A stretch of 64,000 nt of DNA from Anaerotruncus sp. G3(2012) (GCF_000403395.2 NZ_KE159657.1:734362-798361), one strand, 5' to 3'. Counted from the first letter of the stretch, positions 52,376 through 61,178 are shown. Made by a program: numbers and translations. The notes: generated by a model not told the origin, from the sequence alone.

Positions 52376-53053
52376 TCAGAGACGGGAGATCGCCTCAAGC
52401 ACAAGTTTTGCACATTTCTGCGCGGCGATCCCGGCAAAGGTGTTGTAATCCATCTCGGAGTCGGAAAGGCCGTCCGAGACACAGCGGATTACCGCAAACG
52501 GAAGCTGGTTCAGCGCACAGGTATGCCCAATCGCTGCGCCTTCCATCTCGATCGCATCGCCGCCGGTGCGGGACGCGATTTCCGCTTTTACTGCGGGGTC
52601 AAGGACGAACGCGTCGCCCGATGCGACCCGTCCGGTGACGCAGGAAAGCCCCTGCTCTTTACAGAGAGTCCGGACCAGGCCGTTCAGCTCGGTGTCCGGA
52701 TGGAACCGGGAAAATCCTGGAAGCTGATCGCGCAGATGTTCTTCCTCCAGATCATGGTAACAAAGCTCATCCGCAAGCACAATATCCATCCGGTGCAGGG
52801 TGGGAGAAAGTGCGCCGCATACCCCGCTGTTGAGGATGCATTCCGCTCCAAAGCGGGAGATCATCATTTGTGCGCAGCAGGCGGCATTGACCTTGCCGAT
52901 CCCACTGACCGCCGCAACGATCTTTTTGCCATTCTGTTCGGCGACGTAAAAGGTCAGCAGCCCCACTTTTTCGGTTTGCCCGTGGCTGAGTGCATCGCGG
53001 ATCAGCGCAAATTCTTTGTCCATTGCACAGATAATGCCGATTGTCTGGTACAT
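52376..53053 (-). CDS. mtnN: 5'-methylthioadenosine/S-adenosylhomocysteine nucleosidase
   Basis: Cleaves methylthioadenosine and S-adenosylhomocysteine to adenine and the thiosugar. 225 residues. IGIICAMDKEFALI at the N terminus, NSGVCGAL near 95, the ribose-binding EMEGAAIGH near 170 and the catalytic Asp in RCVSDGLSD near 193. AGGAGGACTGCCTT precedes the ATG. Monocistronic. Confidence 0.94.
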   Translation of the reverse strand: MYQTIGIICAMDKEFALIRDALSHGQTEKVGLLTFYVAEQNGKKIVAAVSGIGKVNAACCAQMMISRFGAECILNSGVCGALSPTLHRMDIVLADELCYHDLEEEHLRDQLPGFSRFHPDTELNGLVRTLCKEQGLSCVTGRVASGDAFVLDPAVKAEIASRTGGDAIEMEGAAIGHTCALNQLPFAVIRCVSDGLSDSEMDYNTFAGIAAQKCAKLVLEAISRL

Positions 53054-53083
53054 AAGGCAGTCCTCCTGAATTCAGATACCTCT

Positions 53084-53112
53084 ATTTTACCCGATTTTTC
53101 GACCCGTTTCAA
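53084..53112 (-). promoter_or_regulatory. promoter of mtnN
   Basis: On the minus strand: TTGAAA (53107-53112), 17-base spacer, TAAAAT (53084-53089). Confidence 0.7.
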
Positions 53113-53216
53113 CTGTTTTGGAGCATCTTTCCAATATAGCAGCCGGATTGGACAGCAGACTGCATAATCCTGTCCGCAGGATCATATACCTGAACAAGAG
53201 AATGGAGGGATTCCCT

Positions 53217-54959
53217 GTGAAGGAGCAGCACAGACAGAGCTTTTTGTATGGTACGATCATACTGGCAGCAGGGACAGTGGCTGTGAAACTGATTGGGGCG
53301 CTCTTCAAAATCCCGTTGACCAATATTCTGGGCGGGGTTGGGATGAGCTGTTTCAATGTTGCCTATGACCTATATTATCCGCTTTATGCGCTGTTTGTAG
53401 CAGGAGTGCCGGTAGCGGTCTCACGACTGGTGAGCGAAAGTATGGCGCGGGGACGGGTGCGGGATGCCCGCAGGCTCCTTCGGGTTTCGGTAGGGGTCTT
53501 TTTTATCATTGGGGCAGCGGGCTCTTTTGTAATGTTTATGGGAGCGGGCTGGTTCTCCGATCTGGTCCGCAATCCGGACGCCAGGCTGGCCGTTCAGGCA
53601 CTCTCGCCCGCCCTGTTCCTGGGGTGCGTGATGGCGGCGTTCCGGGGTTACTGGCAGGGGATGCAGGAGATGCTTCCGACCGCAATTTCACAGGTGGTAG
53701 AGGCGGTGACACGGCTTCTATTCGGGTTGGCATTCTCGTATGGGATTGTCTATACCGGGCTGCGCGAATACCAGACAGGGGGCACCGTATTTGGGGCGGT
53801 GTATCCCTCACTCGAGCAGGCACAGCTTGCGGTGCTGCCCTACGGGGCAGCGGGCGCGATCCTTGGTGTAACGGTCAGTTCGTTCTGCGGCGCATTTTAT
53901 ATGGTAGTCCGTCACAAGCTGGGGAAAGGCAGCATCCGCCCGGAAGTATGGCGTGCCGCGCCTCCGGCAGCATCCTCGCGGGCCCTTGCGCGCAGGCTTG
54001 TGGCGCTCGCCCTGCCGGTCTGCTTTGCGGCAGTGATCTCCAATCTAACCTCCTTTATCGACCTGATCTCGGTGATGAACCGCCTGAACCACGCAATCAT
54101 AAACGCCCCGGAGCTGTTGCTCACAATGTACGATGGGGCGATCCCGTCGGGGATAGGGCTCGACCGACTTGGTTCCTATCTTTATGGCTGTTATTCCGGC
54201 CTTGCGGTTCCGATCTACAATCTGGTGCCCTCTCTGACTACCACGATTGGGGTGAGCCTGTTACCCGCAGTGACCGCCGCCTGGACGACCCATAACCGGC
54301 TTTCCCTCGAACGCAATATCTGTTCCTCGCTCCGTCTTGCCTCAATGATAGCGATGCCTGCCGGACTCGGTGTCTGCGCCATGGCAGAACCGGTGCTGCG
54401 CCTGCTCTTTTTTTCCAGGCCGATGGAGGTTGCGGTCATTGCCCCTGCCCTGCGGATTATGGGAATCAGCGCGGTTTTTGTGGCAATTTCGCTGCCGGTC
54501 AATGCGATTCTACAGGCGGTGGGACGCGCCGGACTTCCAGTCCGTCTGCTGCTGATCGGCGGTCTGCTCAAGCTCGGACTGAACTATCTGTTGGTTGCGG
54601 TGCCGCAGCTCAATATTCAGGCTGCACCGGTCGGGACGCTTGCCTGTTACCTGCTCGTGGTCTTGGCCAGCCTTTGGGCGCTGGTGGGTGTAACCGGCGT
54701 CCGCATCCCGGCGGGGAGCGTATTTGGGAAGCCGCTTTTTGCATCGGTCTGCTGTGCTGTCGCCGCCCGCACCTCCCATGATCTGATCTTTCGCCTGATT
54801 CCGAGCCGTTTTGTGACGCTTTTGGCAATCGCAATCGGGGGTCTGGTCTACCTCTGTGTTGTATTTTTGACAAAAACTGTGACAAAAACGGATATTTTCA
54901 TGCTTCCGGGGGGAGAAAAGTTTGCAAAGGCACTTGAAAAACATTCTCTTTTAGGTTAG
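53217..54959 (+). CDS. SpoVB/MATE-like polysaccharide flippase
   Basis: Polytopic membrane protein, 580 residues and about 14 helices, of the oligosaccharidyl-lipid flippase group that includes SpoVB. N-terminal FLYGTIILAAGTVAVKLIGA and YYPLYALFVAGVPVAVSRLV are typical. It starts the region that in Bacillus runs yabM-yabN-yabO-yabP-yabQ-divIC-yabR, so the yabM-like member is the best guess. GTG at 53217 with GGAGGG 7 bases upstream is the chosen start; an ATG at 53202 lies inside that site. Confidence 0.88.
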   Translation: MKEQHRQSFLYGTIILAAGTVAVKLIGALFKIPLTNILGGVGMSCFNVAYDLYYPLYALFVAGVPVAVSRLVSESMARGRVRDARRLLRVSVGVFFIIGAAGSFVMFMGAGWFSDLVRNPDARLAVQALSPALFLGCVMAAFRGYWQGMQEMLPTAISQVVEAVTRLLFGLAFSYGIVYTGLREYQTGGTVFGAVYPSLEQAQLAVLPYGAAGAILGVTVSSFCGAFYMVVRHKLGKGSIRPEVWRAAPPAASSRALARRLVALALPVCFAAVISNLTSFIDLISVMNRLNHAIINAPELLLTMYDGAIPSGIGLDRLGSYLYGCYSGLAVPIYNLVPSLTTTIGVSLLPAVTAAWTTHNRLSLERNICSSLRLASMIAMPAGLGVCAMAEPVLRLLFFSRPMEVAVIAPALRIMGISAVFVAISLPVNAILQAVGRAGLPVRLLLIGGLLKLGLNYLLVAVPQLNIQAAPVGTLACYLLVVLASLWALVGVTGVRIPAGSVFGKPLFASVCCAVAARTSHDLIFRLIPSRFVTLLAIAIGGLVYLCVVFLTKTVTKTDIFMLPGGEKFAKALEKHSLLG

Positions 54960-55005
54960 AATACTAAAAGTCCTCTTAAAAAGCGGATAGAAGGGGAGTT
55001 TTGTG

Positions 55006-55803
55006 ATGTTGGACAGGTTTACGCAGAAAAAACAGTATGGAATATCCGACCTGCTGGAAATCGTGGAACTTCTCCGGGGGGAGAATGGCTGTCCGTGGGA
55101 CCGGGAGCAGGATCACCACACGATCCGCAAAAACTTTCTGGAGGAAACCTACGAGGTTGTCGAGGCGATCGACAAGGAGGATCCTGTGCTTTTGCAGGAG
55201 GAACTGGGAGATGTCCTGCTCCAGGTCGTGTTTCATGCCCGGATGGAAGAGGAAGCCGGACGGTTCGGATTTTCGGACGTCTGCGACGGAATCTGCAAAA
55301 AGCTGGTGGAACGCCATCCGCATGTGTTTGGTGAGGTGGCTGTCTCCGGAACCGGTGAGGTGCTTTCCAACTGGGATCGGATCAAGCAGGAGAGCAAGGG
55401 GCAGAAAACCGCTGCTGAGACATTGCGCAGCGTACCAGCAGTGCTGCCGGCGCTGATGCGCAGCGAGAAGGTGCAGCATCGGGCGGCGAAAGCCGGGTTC
55501 GATTATACCGATTGCGATTGGGCGATGCGCGACCTCGAGAGCGAACTTTCCGAACTGAAGGAAGCGGTCGGTGAAGGGGATCAGGCCCATATCGAAGAGG
55601 AACTGGGGGATCTGCTTTTTTCAGCGGTTAATGTGGCGCGATTTGTTAAGGCCGATCCGGAACACGCGCTGACCAATTCCTGCGAAAAGTTTATCCGCCG
55701 GTTCGAACAGGTGGAGACGCTTGCCCGGAAGCGTGGGATTGACATGAAAACCACGCCGATTGAGGAGCTGGACAGGCTCTGGAAAGAAATTAAACAGAAA
55801 TGA
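55006..55803 (+). CDS. mazG: nucleoside triphosphate pyrophosphohydrolase MazG
   Basis: 265 residues with two MazG domains. The first has CPWDREQDHHTIRKNFLEET, EELGDVLLQVVFHARM (near 65); the second ESELSELKEAVGEGDQAHIE and EELGDLLFSAVNVARF (near 195). Each holds the EExxD-type Mg site. It lacks the N-terminal methylase domain of Bacillus YabN. ATG at 55006 preferred over GTG at 55003. Confidence 0.94.
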   Translation: MLDRFTQKKQYGISDLLEIVELLRGENGCPWDREQDHHTIRKNFLEETYEVVEAIDKEDPVLLQEELGDVLLQVVFHARMEEEAGRFGFSDVCDGICKKLVERHPHVFGEVAVSGTGEVLSNWDRIKQESKGQKTAAETLRSVPAVLPALMRSEKVQHRAAKAGFDYTDCDWAMRDLESELSELKEAVGEGDQAHIEEELGDLLFSAVNVARFVKADPEHALTNSCEKFIRRFEQVETLARKRGIDMKTTPIEELDRLWKEIKQK

Positions 55804-55870
55804 TGTATTATCACAGGCATTTTGTCTGAAGATATAGTCAAAGATTTTTAAAAGGTATGGAGGTCAAAAT

Positions 55871-56149
55871 ATGACAAAGGCAGATCTTATCAATGCGGTA
55901 GCAGAGAAATCTGAGCTGTCCAAAAAAGACAGCGAAAAAGCGCTGACCGCTGTGATTGAGGTACTCACTGAAGCGCTTGTCGCGAAAGAGAAGGTCACAC
56001 TGGTTGGATTCGGTACGTTTGAAACCAAGGAGCGCAAGGAGCGCCAGGGGATCAACCCGATTACCAAGCAGCCGATTACGATTGCAGCCGCAACCGTCCC
56101 GTCTTTCAGCGCAGGCAAAGCTCTGAAGGATGCCGTTGCCGGTAAGTAA
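55871..56149 (+). CDS. hup: HU family DNA-binding protein
   Basis: Nucleoid protein, 92 residues. TKADLINAVAEKSELSKKDS at the N terminus, GFGTFETKERKERQGINP for the beta arm base, and Pro of ITIAAATVPSFSAGKALK. TATGGAGG precedes the ATG. Its leader contains GATATAGTCAA (55834), a sequence seen in the repeats at 21.8 and 33.6 kb. A terminator follows. Confidence 0.97.
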   Translation: MTKADLINAVAEKSELSKKDSEKALTAVIEVLTEALVAKEKVTLVGFGTFETKERKERQGINPITKQPITIAAATVPSFSAGKALKDAVAGK

Positions 56150-56162
56150 GGAATTTATGTAG

Positions 56163-56198
56163 GCTCGCTGCATCCGATGCGGCGGGCTTTTTGTTTTT
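56163..56198 (+). terminator. terminator after hup
   Basis: GCTCGCTGCAT pairs with ATGCGGCGGGC (two G-T pairs) in 56163-56187, followed by TTTTTGTTTTT. Confidence 0.75.
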
Positions 56199-56214
56199 GT
56201 TAAGGAGAATGAGC

Positions 56215-56457
56215 ATGAGACTGGATAAATATCTGAAAGTGACCCGGCTGATCAAACGCCGCACCATCGCAAACGAAGCCTGCGACGCAGGACGGATCGT
56301 GGTCAACGGGAAGATCGCCCGCGCATCCTACGACGTGAAGGAGGGCGACCTGATCGAGATCAATATGGGGCAGAAGCCGCTCAAGGTGAAGGTGGTCAAG
56401 GTGAGCGAATATGCGACAAAGGAGACCGCTGCCGACGCTTACACCGTCGTAGAATGA
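56215..56457 (+). CDS. rqcP: ribosome quality control protein RqcP (S4 domain, YabO)
   Basis: 80 residues, one S4 domain: MRLDKYLKVTRLIKRRTIA and GRIVVNGKIARASYDVK. In Bacillus RqcP helps RqcH add Ala tails to nascent chains on stalled 50S subunits. The ATG at 56215 follows AAGGAG. The stop overlaps the AAA ATPase start (ATGA). Confidence 0.93.
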   Translation: MRLDKYLKVTRLIKRRTIANEACDAGRIVVNGKIARASYDVKEGDLIEINMGQKPLKVKVVKVSEYATKETAADAYTVVE

Positions 56458-57206
56458 ACGACCTGTTTATCCGCAGGGTTCTGGTTCCGGACGGCCTCCC
56501 GGAGGGGTCCTATCTGGCCGGATTGCCTGCCATCCGCCAGATCGCCAGGGAGGGGCTGGATCTGCAAAGTCCGGTCACCTTTTTCGTGGGGGAGAACGGT
56601 TCGGGAAAATCTACCCTGCTCGAAGGGATCGCGGTCGCATTTGGGTTCAATCCGGAGGGAGGCAGCAGGAATTTCCGGTTCAGCACCTTTGATTCGCACT
56701 CTGGCCTGCACCGGTTCCTCCGGCTCTGGAAGGGGGCACGAAAGCTGCGGGACGGTTATTTCCTGCGTGCCGAGAGCTTTTACAATCTGGCGAGCAATAT
56801 TGAGCAGCTGGACAGGGGGCCTATGGGGGCGAGAATCATCGACAGTTATGGGGGGATTTCCCTGCATGAACAGTCACATGGGGAGAGTTTTCTGTCTTTA
56901 CTGCTCAACCGGTTTGGCGGCAACGGGCTTTATATCCTCGATGAACCGGAAGCGGCGCTCTCTCCTATGCGTCAGATGACCCTGCTCTCCCGGATCGGTG
57001 ACCTGGTGCGGGAAGGCTCACAATTTGTGATTGCGACCCACTCACCGATTTTGATGGCCTATCCCGGCTCAGACCTGTTTCTGCTAGATGGAAGCGGGAT
57101 TCGCCGCGCCCCCTATCGCGAAACAGAACACTATCAGCTGACCCGCCGTTTCCTTGAAAATCCCGAGCAGATGCTCCATTATCTGCTTGACAGCCAGACC
57201 ACTTAA
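56454..57206 (+). CDS. ABC-type AAA family ATPase (COG3910-like)
   Basis: 250-residue soluble ATPase. Walker A FFVGENGSGKSTLLEGIA (near 45), an ABC-type SHGESFLSLLLNRFG signature (near 140), Walker B LYILDEPEAALSP (near 163) and a His switch in IATHSPILMAY (near 198). It sits between rqcP and yabP, positions that are adjacent in Bacillus, and overlaps rqcP by 4 bases. Substrate unknown; the family is usually a lone predicted ATPase. Confidence 0.87.
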   Translation: MNDLFIRRVLVPDGLPEGSYLAGLPAIRQIAREGLDLQSPVTFFVGENGSGKSTLLEGIAVAFGFNPEGGSRNFRFSTFDSHSGLHRFLRLWKGARKLRDGYFLRAESFYNLASNIEQLDRGPMGARIIDSYGGISLHEQSHGESFLSLLLNRFGGNGLYILDEPEAALSPMRQMTLLSRIGDLVREGSQFVIATHSPILMAYPGSDLFLLDGSGIRRAPYRETEHYQLTRRFLENPEQMLHYLLDSQTT

Positions 57207-57212
57207 AAATAA

Positions 57213-57262
57213 GAACCTGTATTCATGATCAGACGGTGTCGAATGGTTGTGAATACGGGTTC
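57213..57262. mobile_element. 50-base MITE deletion derivative
   Basis: Same ends as the 42733-42895 element and flanked by TAA on both sides (57210-57212, 57263-57265). Internal sequence is lost between two TCAGA motifs that occur in the long copy, which suggests a deletion across 5-base direct repeats. It lies between the AAA ATPase stop and yabP. Confidence 0.8.
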
Positions 57263-57326
57263 TAATAGACTTTGGTGACAGAACCTGCCGATGATGCGCG
57301 CTGCCTGGTTTTTTGCAGGGAGGCGT

Positions 57327-57357
57327 GTATTTTTTTCCCGGATGGCGCATACCTATT
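57327..57357 (+). promoter_or_regulatory. possible sporulation (sigma-E-type) promoter of yabP
   Basis: GTATTT (57327-57332) and CATACCTATT (57348-57357) resemble sigma-E boxes at about the right spacing, 30 bases before yabP. The resemblance is loose, but yabP homologues are mother-cell genes. Confidence 0.3.
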
Positions 57358-57386
57358 AAAGAGAACGACAAGGGAGGTAAAACACG

Positions 57387-57668
57387 ATGGTCGAGGAAAA
57401 AAAGCCAGCCGCGCCGCACAATATCATTATGGAGGGACGCAGGAAGATGACTGTCACTGGAGTGACCGAGATCGACAGCTTTGACGAGCAGAGTGTGGTG
57501 CTTTTCTGCGAAACGGGGGAGCTTGCAATTCGGGGGACAGGGCTTCACATCAATCGGATTGATGTAGATACCGGGGAACTCAGCCTGGAAGGGGAGCGGA
57601 TCGACGGACTGTCCTATGCGGATAACCTGCCGGTACGAGGCGGTATTTTGGGCAGGCTGTTCCGCTAA
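57387..57668 (+). CDS. yabP: sporulation protein YabP
   Basis: 93 residues. HNIIMEGRRKMTVTGVTEID and GTGLHINRIDVDTGELSLEG are typical of YabP/YqfC proteins. Needed for spore coat or cortex-stage development in Bacillus. AGGGAGG precedes the ATG. yabQ follows 16 bases later. Confidence 0.92.
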   Translation: MVEEKKPAAPHNIIMEGRRKMTVTGVTEIDSFDEQSVVLFCETGELAIRGTGLHINRIDVDTGELSLEGERIDGLSYADNLPVRGGILGRLFR

Positions 57669-57684
57669 ATGGGGAGGGGTGCAG

Positions 57685-58179
57685 ATGGGAATTACAATCG
57701 CAGGACAGACCTGGCTGTTTTTGCTCTCAATTGCACTTGGTGCTGGTCTGGGGGTCTGCTATGACCTATTCCGCATCCTCCGGATCGCCCTGCCGCATCC
57801 AACGCTCGCGGTACTCGCCGAGGACCTGCTCTTTTCTGTGATCTGCGCCGGAGCCACCTTTTTTTATATGCTCGCCGCCGACAACGGGCAAATTCGTATT
57901 TTCGTTTTGATTGGGGAAGGAGTCGGATTTCTGCTCTACTACTGTACGATTGGTGCGCTGGTGATCCGGGTCTCCAAGGGAATCATCCGGGCAGCTAGAT
58001 GGGTGCTGTGCACCCTCTGGCGGATATTTGTTGCGCCTATTGTACACCTTTTGGAAAAGGCAGGCCGCTTTGGACGGAAAATTCTGCATAAAAGCAGTAT
58101 AATTCTGAAAAAGCAGGCAAAAAATTTGAATATACCCTTGAAAAAGAGACGTAAGATATTGTATAATTTGAAAAAGTAA
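57685..58179 (+). CDS. yabQ: sporulation protein YabQ
   Basis: 164-residue membrane protein with three to four helices. LGAGLGVCYDLFRILRIALP near residue 19 is the family signature; the C terminus is Lys-rich. The ATG at 57685 follows GGGGAGGGG; the frame is open upstream but overlaps yabP. Confidence 0.9.
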   Translation: MGITIAGQTWLFLLSIALGAGLGVCYDLFRILRIALPHPTLAVLAEDLLFSVICAGATFFYMLAADNGQIRIFVLIGEGVGFLLYYCTIGALVIRVSKGIIRAARWVLCTLWRIFVAPIVHLLEKAGRFGRKILHKSSIILKKQAKNLNIPLKKRRKILYNLKK

Positions 58180-58227
58180 CTTCATGAGGATGACGCGCCA
58201 AATTTTCTGAAAAGGTATGCTGAAAAG

Positions 58228-58536
58228 ATGAAAGCAGAGCATGTACGGAAAAAAGAACGGATTAAAAGAAGGAATCCTGTATTGAAGATCAGCCTTTTCC
58301 TCCTTGGAGTATACATTGTTGTTTCGCTCGCCTCTTTGCATATGGAGATTGTCTCAAAGCAGGAGGAGCTGCAGATGGTAATCCAACAGTGTGAGGAGCA
58401 GCGGATCAGCAACAAGGAGATTAAACGCCAGATTTCCCTCGGGGACGACCAGACCTATCTTGCACGTATTGCGCGGGACAAGCTGGGGATGGGGTATTCG
58501 GATGAACACGTCTTTCGGGATGCGGCGGGTTCTTAA
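58228..58536 (+). CDS. divIC: septum formation initiator DivIC/FtsB family
   Basis: 102-residue bitopic membrane protein. A basic N terminus, one helix (about 19-38), then a coiled coil (QEELQMVIQQCEEQRISNKE) and the C-terminal DQTYLARIARDKLGMGY. Part of the divisome with FtsL and DivIB. Position after yabQ is conserved. The ribosome binding site is weak (GAAAAG). Confidence 0.9.
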   Translation: MKAEHVRKKERIKRRNPVLKISLFLLGVYIVVSLASLHMEIVSKQEELQMVIQQCEEQRISNKEIKRQISLGDDQTYLARIARDKLGMGYSDEHVFRDAAGS

Positions 58537-58621
58537 CGGTTTTTCATCGCGCGAGCGATTTTATCAGGTTGCGGCAAATGGTGAAAACACAAGATTTTTA
58601 AGGGAGGCAGCGTAATACATT

Positions 58622-59122
58622 ATGCAGCTTGAGGTAGGGAGTATTTTAGAGGGTAAAGTGACCGGTATCACGAAGTTTGGAGCTTTTGTGGAGCTGCCGG
58701 GAAACAAGACGGGGATGGTACATATTTCCGAGGTCGCTTCGTCTTATGTCAAGGAAATTTCCGATCATCTTTCCCTGAACCAGATGGTAAAGGTGAAGAT
58801 CATCGGGATCAACCCCGAGGGAAAGGTTAGTCTGTCGATCAAGCAGGCAGCGCCCGCCCCTTCCGCGCCGCCGCAGCGCCCGTTCCGCAGCCATCAGGGC
58901 GGGCAGCAGGGGGATCGCCCTCCGCGTCAGCAGCATCAGCGCAGGCCCCCCAGAGAGGCTTCTTATGGGTTTGAGCGCCGCCAGCCCATTACGAATGAGA
59001 ATATGTCGTTTGAGGACATGATGAGCAAGTTTAAACAGGCGAGCGACGACAAGATGTCCGATCTCAAGCGGTATACCGATGTCAAGCGCGGGACGTCCCG
59101 AAGCCGCAATTCATCCAGATAA
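58622..59122 (+). CDS. yabR: S1 RNA-binding domain protein YabR
   Basis: 166 residues. An S1 domain (1-75; GSILEGKVTGITKFGAFVEL, then GKVSLSIK) is followed by a long disordered, Gln/Arg/Pro-rich linker (about 78-125) and a short helical C terminus (ENMSFEDMMSKFKQASDD). Position after divIC is conserved. GGGAGGCAG precedes the ATG. Ends at a terminator. Confidence 0.92.
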   Translation: MQLEVGSILEGKVTGITKFGAFVELPGNKTGMVHISEVASSYVKEISDHLSLNQMVKVKIIGINPEGKVSLSIKQAAPAPSAPPQRPFRSHQGGQQGDRPPRQQHQRRPPREASYGFERRQPITNENMSFEDMMSKFKQASDDKMSDLKRYTDVKRGTSRSRNSSR

Positions 59123-59146
59123 TCGCGCCGGGGGATTCCGGAATCG

Positions 59147-59170
59147 AAGGGCACCGCGGTGCCCTTTTTT
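59147..59170 (+). terminator. terminator after yabR
   Basis: A 10-base palindrome (AAGGGCACCG and its complement) followed by TTTT. Confidence 0.75.
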
Positions 59171-59187
59171 GTTGGAGGATAGAACAG

Positions 59188-60339
59188 ATGCTGATTATAA
59201 ATGCAGAGATACGCACGATGGCCGGACGGGACTATGCGAGCGGCTATATTCAAATCGTGGGGGAAAAGATCGTCTCGGTGGGGCCGATGGAGGATTGCCC
59301 CGCGGATTTTGAAACGATAGATGCACAGGGGAAGATCGCCATGCCCGGCCTGATTGACGCACATTCCCACATTGGGATGTGGGAGGACGGGATGGGCTTT
59401 GAGGGGGACGACGGCAACGAGGAGACCGATCCGGTGACCCCGCACCTGCGGGCGATCGACGGGGTCAACCCGTTTGACCGTTCGTTTGCTGAGGCACTGA
59501 GCTATGGCGTGACCACTGTCGTAACCGGGCCGGGCAGCTCAAACCCGATTTCGGGTCAGTTTTGCGCGCTGAAAACCTGCGGGAAACGGGTGGACAAGAT
59601 GATCGTCCGCGCGCCGCTGGCGATCAAAATGGCGATGGGGGAGAATCCGAAAAACTGTTATCACGAGAAGGATGGCGGTCCGGCGACCCGGATGGCGGTT
59701 GCCGCGCTGATTCGGGAACAGCTCGCCAAGGCGCAGAAATATGCCAAGCAGCTTGCGGAAGCAGCAAAGGACGATGAACTGGATGAGCCGGAGTACGACG
59801 CCAAATGTGAAGCGCTGCTGCCGCTGCTTGACCATCGGATCAAGGCACATATCCATGCCCACCGCGCCGATGACATCTTTACTGCGATCCGGATTGCAGA
59901 CGAATTTGGGTTTGGCTATGTGATCGTCCACGGCACAGAGGGGCATCTGGTCGCGGATGAGCTTGCTGAAGAACAGGCCCCGGTAATTGTCGGGCCGCTG
60001 ATTGGCGCACGCACGAAGCCCGAATTGTCGAACGCGAGTGCCTCTGGCCCGGGAATTTTGCGGGCGGCAGGGGTGCAGGTCGCGATCTGCACCGACCATC
60101 CAGAAGTGCCTGAACATTACCTGCTGATGAGTGCGCGGCTCGCTGTTGAACATGGGATGGAACCGCAGGCAGCACTTCGGGCGATCACGATTGAGGCGGC
60201 GAAGATCTGTGAGATTTCCGACCGGGTTGGTTCGATCGAAGCAGGCAAGGACGCGGACATCCTGCTTTTCGACCGGGAACCGCTCGAATGCTGCGGCCGT
60301 CCGTCGGCGGTGATTTTGAACGGAAAGAAGGTGCGCTGA
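59188..60339 (+). CDS. metal-dependent amidohydrolase (imidazolonepropionase-like)
   Basis: 383 residues, TIM-barrel amidohydrolase. Metal motif DAHSHIGMW near residue 57, then IHAHRADDI (His near 213), VHGTEGH (His near 236) and the Asp of ICTDHPEVPEH near 294. The C-terminal GSIEAGKDADILLFD is the composite-domain return. Substrate not readable. GGAGG precedes the ATG. The fumarase-type gene starts 2 bases after its stop. Confidence 0.9.
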   Translation: MLIINAEIRTMAGRDYASGYIQIVGEKIVSVGPMEDCPADFETIDAQGKIAMPGLIDAHSHIGMWEDGMGFEGDDGNEETDPVTPHLRAIDGVNPFDRSFAEALSYGVTTVVTGPGSSNPISGQFCALKTCGKRVDKMIVRAPLAIKMAMGENPKNCYHEKDGGPATRMAVAALIREQLAKAQKYAKQLAEAAKDDELDEPEYDAKCEALLPLLDHRIKAHIHAHRADDIFTAIRIADEFGFGYVIVHGTEGHLVADELAEEQAPVIVGPLIGARTKPELSNASASGPGILRAAGVQVAICTDHPEVPEHYLLMSARLAVEHGMEPQAALRAITIEAAKICEISDRVGSIEAGKDADILLFDREPLECCGRPSAVILNGKKVR

Positions 60340-60341
60340 AG

Positions 60342-61178
60342 ATGCGTGAAATCAGCCGGGAATTGGTGATCCAGACAGTCAAAGAACTATGCATCGAGGC
60401 GAACAGAGTCCTGCCGCAGGATATGAAGGACTGCCTTGCACACGCCTGCCAGATCGAGGAGTCCCCGTTGGGACGGGAGGTTTTGGGTGACATTGTGCGC
60501 AACTATGAGACAGCGGAACAACTGTGTATCCCGGTCTGTCAGGATACCGGGATGGCGGTCGTTTTTGCCGAACTGGGCGAGGACGCGCATGTCTGCGGAT
60601 TGGAGGATGCAATCCATGAAGGAGTGCGGCAGGGTTACCTTGATGGGCTGCTGCGCTGCTCGGTGGTGGGAGACCCGCTCCGTCGGGTCAATACCAACGA
60701 TAATACGCCGGCGATGCTTCATCTGCGGATGGTGCCAGGAGATCGGATTTCGATCACCGTTGCGCCCAAGGGGGCGGGCAGCGAGAACATGAGCAGCCTC
60801 AGGATGATGACTCCAGCCGCCACTGCGGATCAGATTGTTGATTATGTTGTGCAGGCGGTTGAGACAGCGGGGAGCAATCCCTGCCCGCCGGTTGTTGTCG
60901 GAGTGGGAATCGGCGGTAATTTTGAAGGTTGTGCCCTGCTCGCCAAACGTGCTCTCTGCCGGGACACCTCGTCCGGCAATCCCGACCCGTTCTACCGCGA
61001 ACTGGAAAAGCGGATGCTTGAGCGGATCAACCAGACCGGGATCGGGCCGCAGGGGTTCGGCGGGCGGGTAACTGCACTCGCGGTTAATATTGAAGCGGGT
61101 GCGACCCACATCGCCAGTCTCCCCGTGGCGGTCAACATGGGCTGCCATGTGACCCGCCATGCTCATCGAACCATTTGA
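60342..61178 (+). CDS. class I fumarate hydratase / L(+)-tartrate dehydratase alpha-type subunit
   Basis: 278 residues. Iron-sulfur dehydratase subunit with Cys ligands in PVCQDTGMAVVF (near 62), FEGCALLAKRAL (near 195) and VNMGCHVTRHAH near the C terminus. The beta subunit that normally follows is not present: the gene ends at 61178 and non-coding sequence follows. Either the partner is elsewhere or the enzyme is different. ATG at 60342. Confidence 0.9.
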   Translation: MREISRELVIQTVKELCIEANRVLPQDMKDCLAHACQIEESPLGREVLGDIVRNYETAEQLCIPVCQDTGMAVVFAELGEDAHVCGLEDAIHEGVRQGYLDGLLRCSVVGDPLRRVNTNDNTPAMLHLRMVPGDRISITVAPKGAGSENMSSLRMMTPAATADQIVDYVVQAVETAGSNPCPPVVVGVGIGGNFEGCALLAKRALCRDTSSGNPDPFYRELEKRMLERINQTGIGPQGFGGRVTALAVNIEAGATHIASLPVAVNMGCHVTRHAHRTI

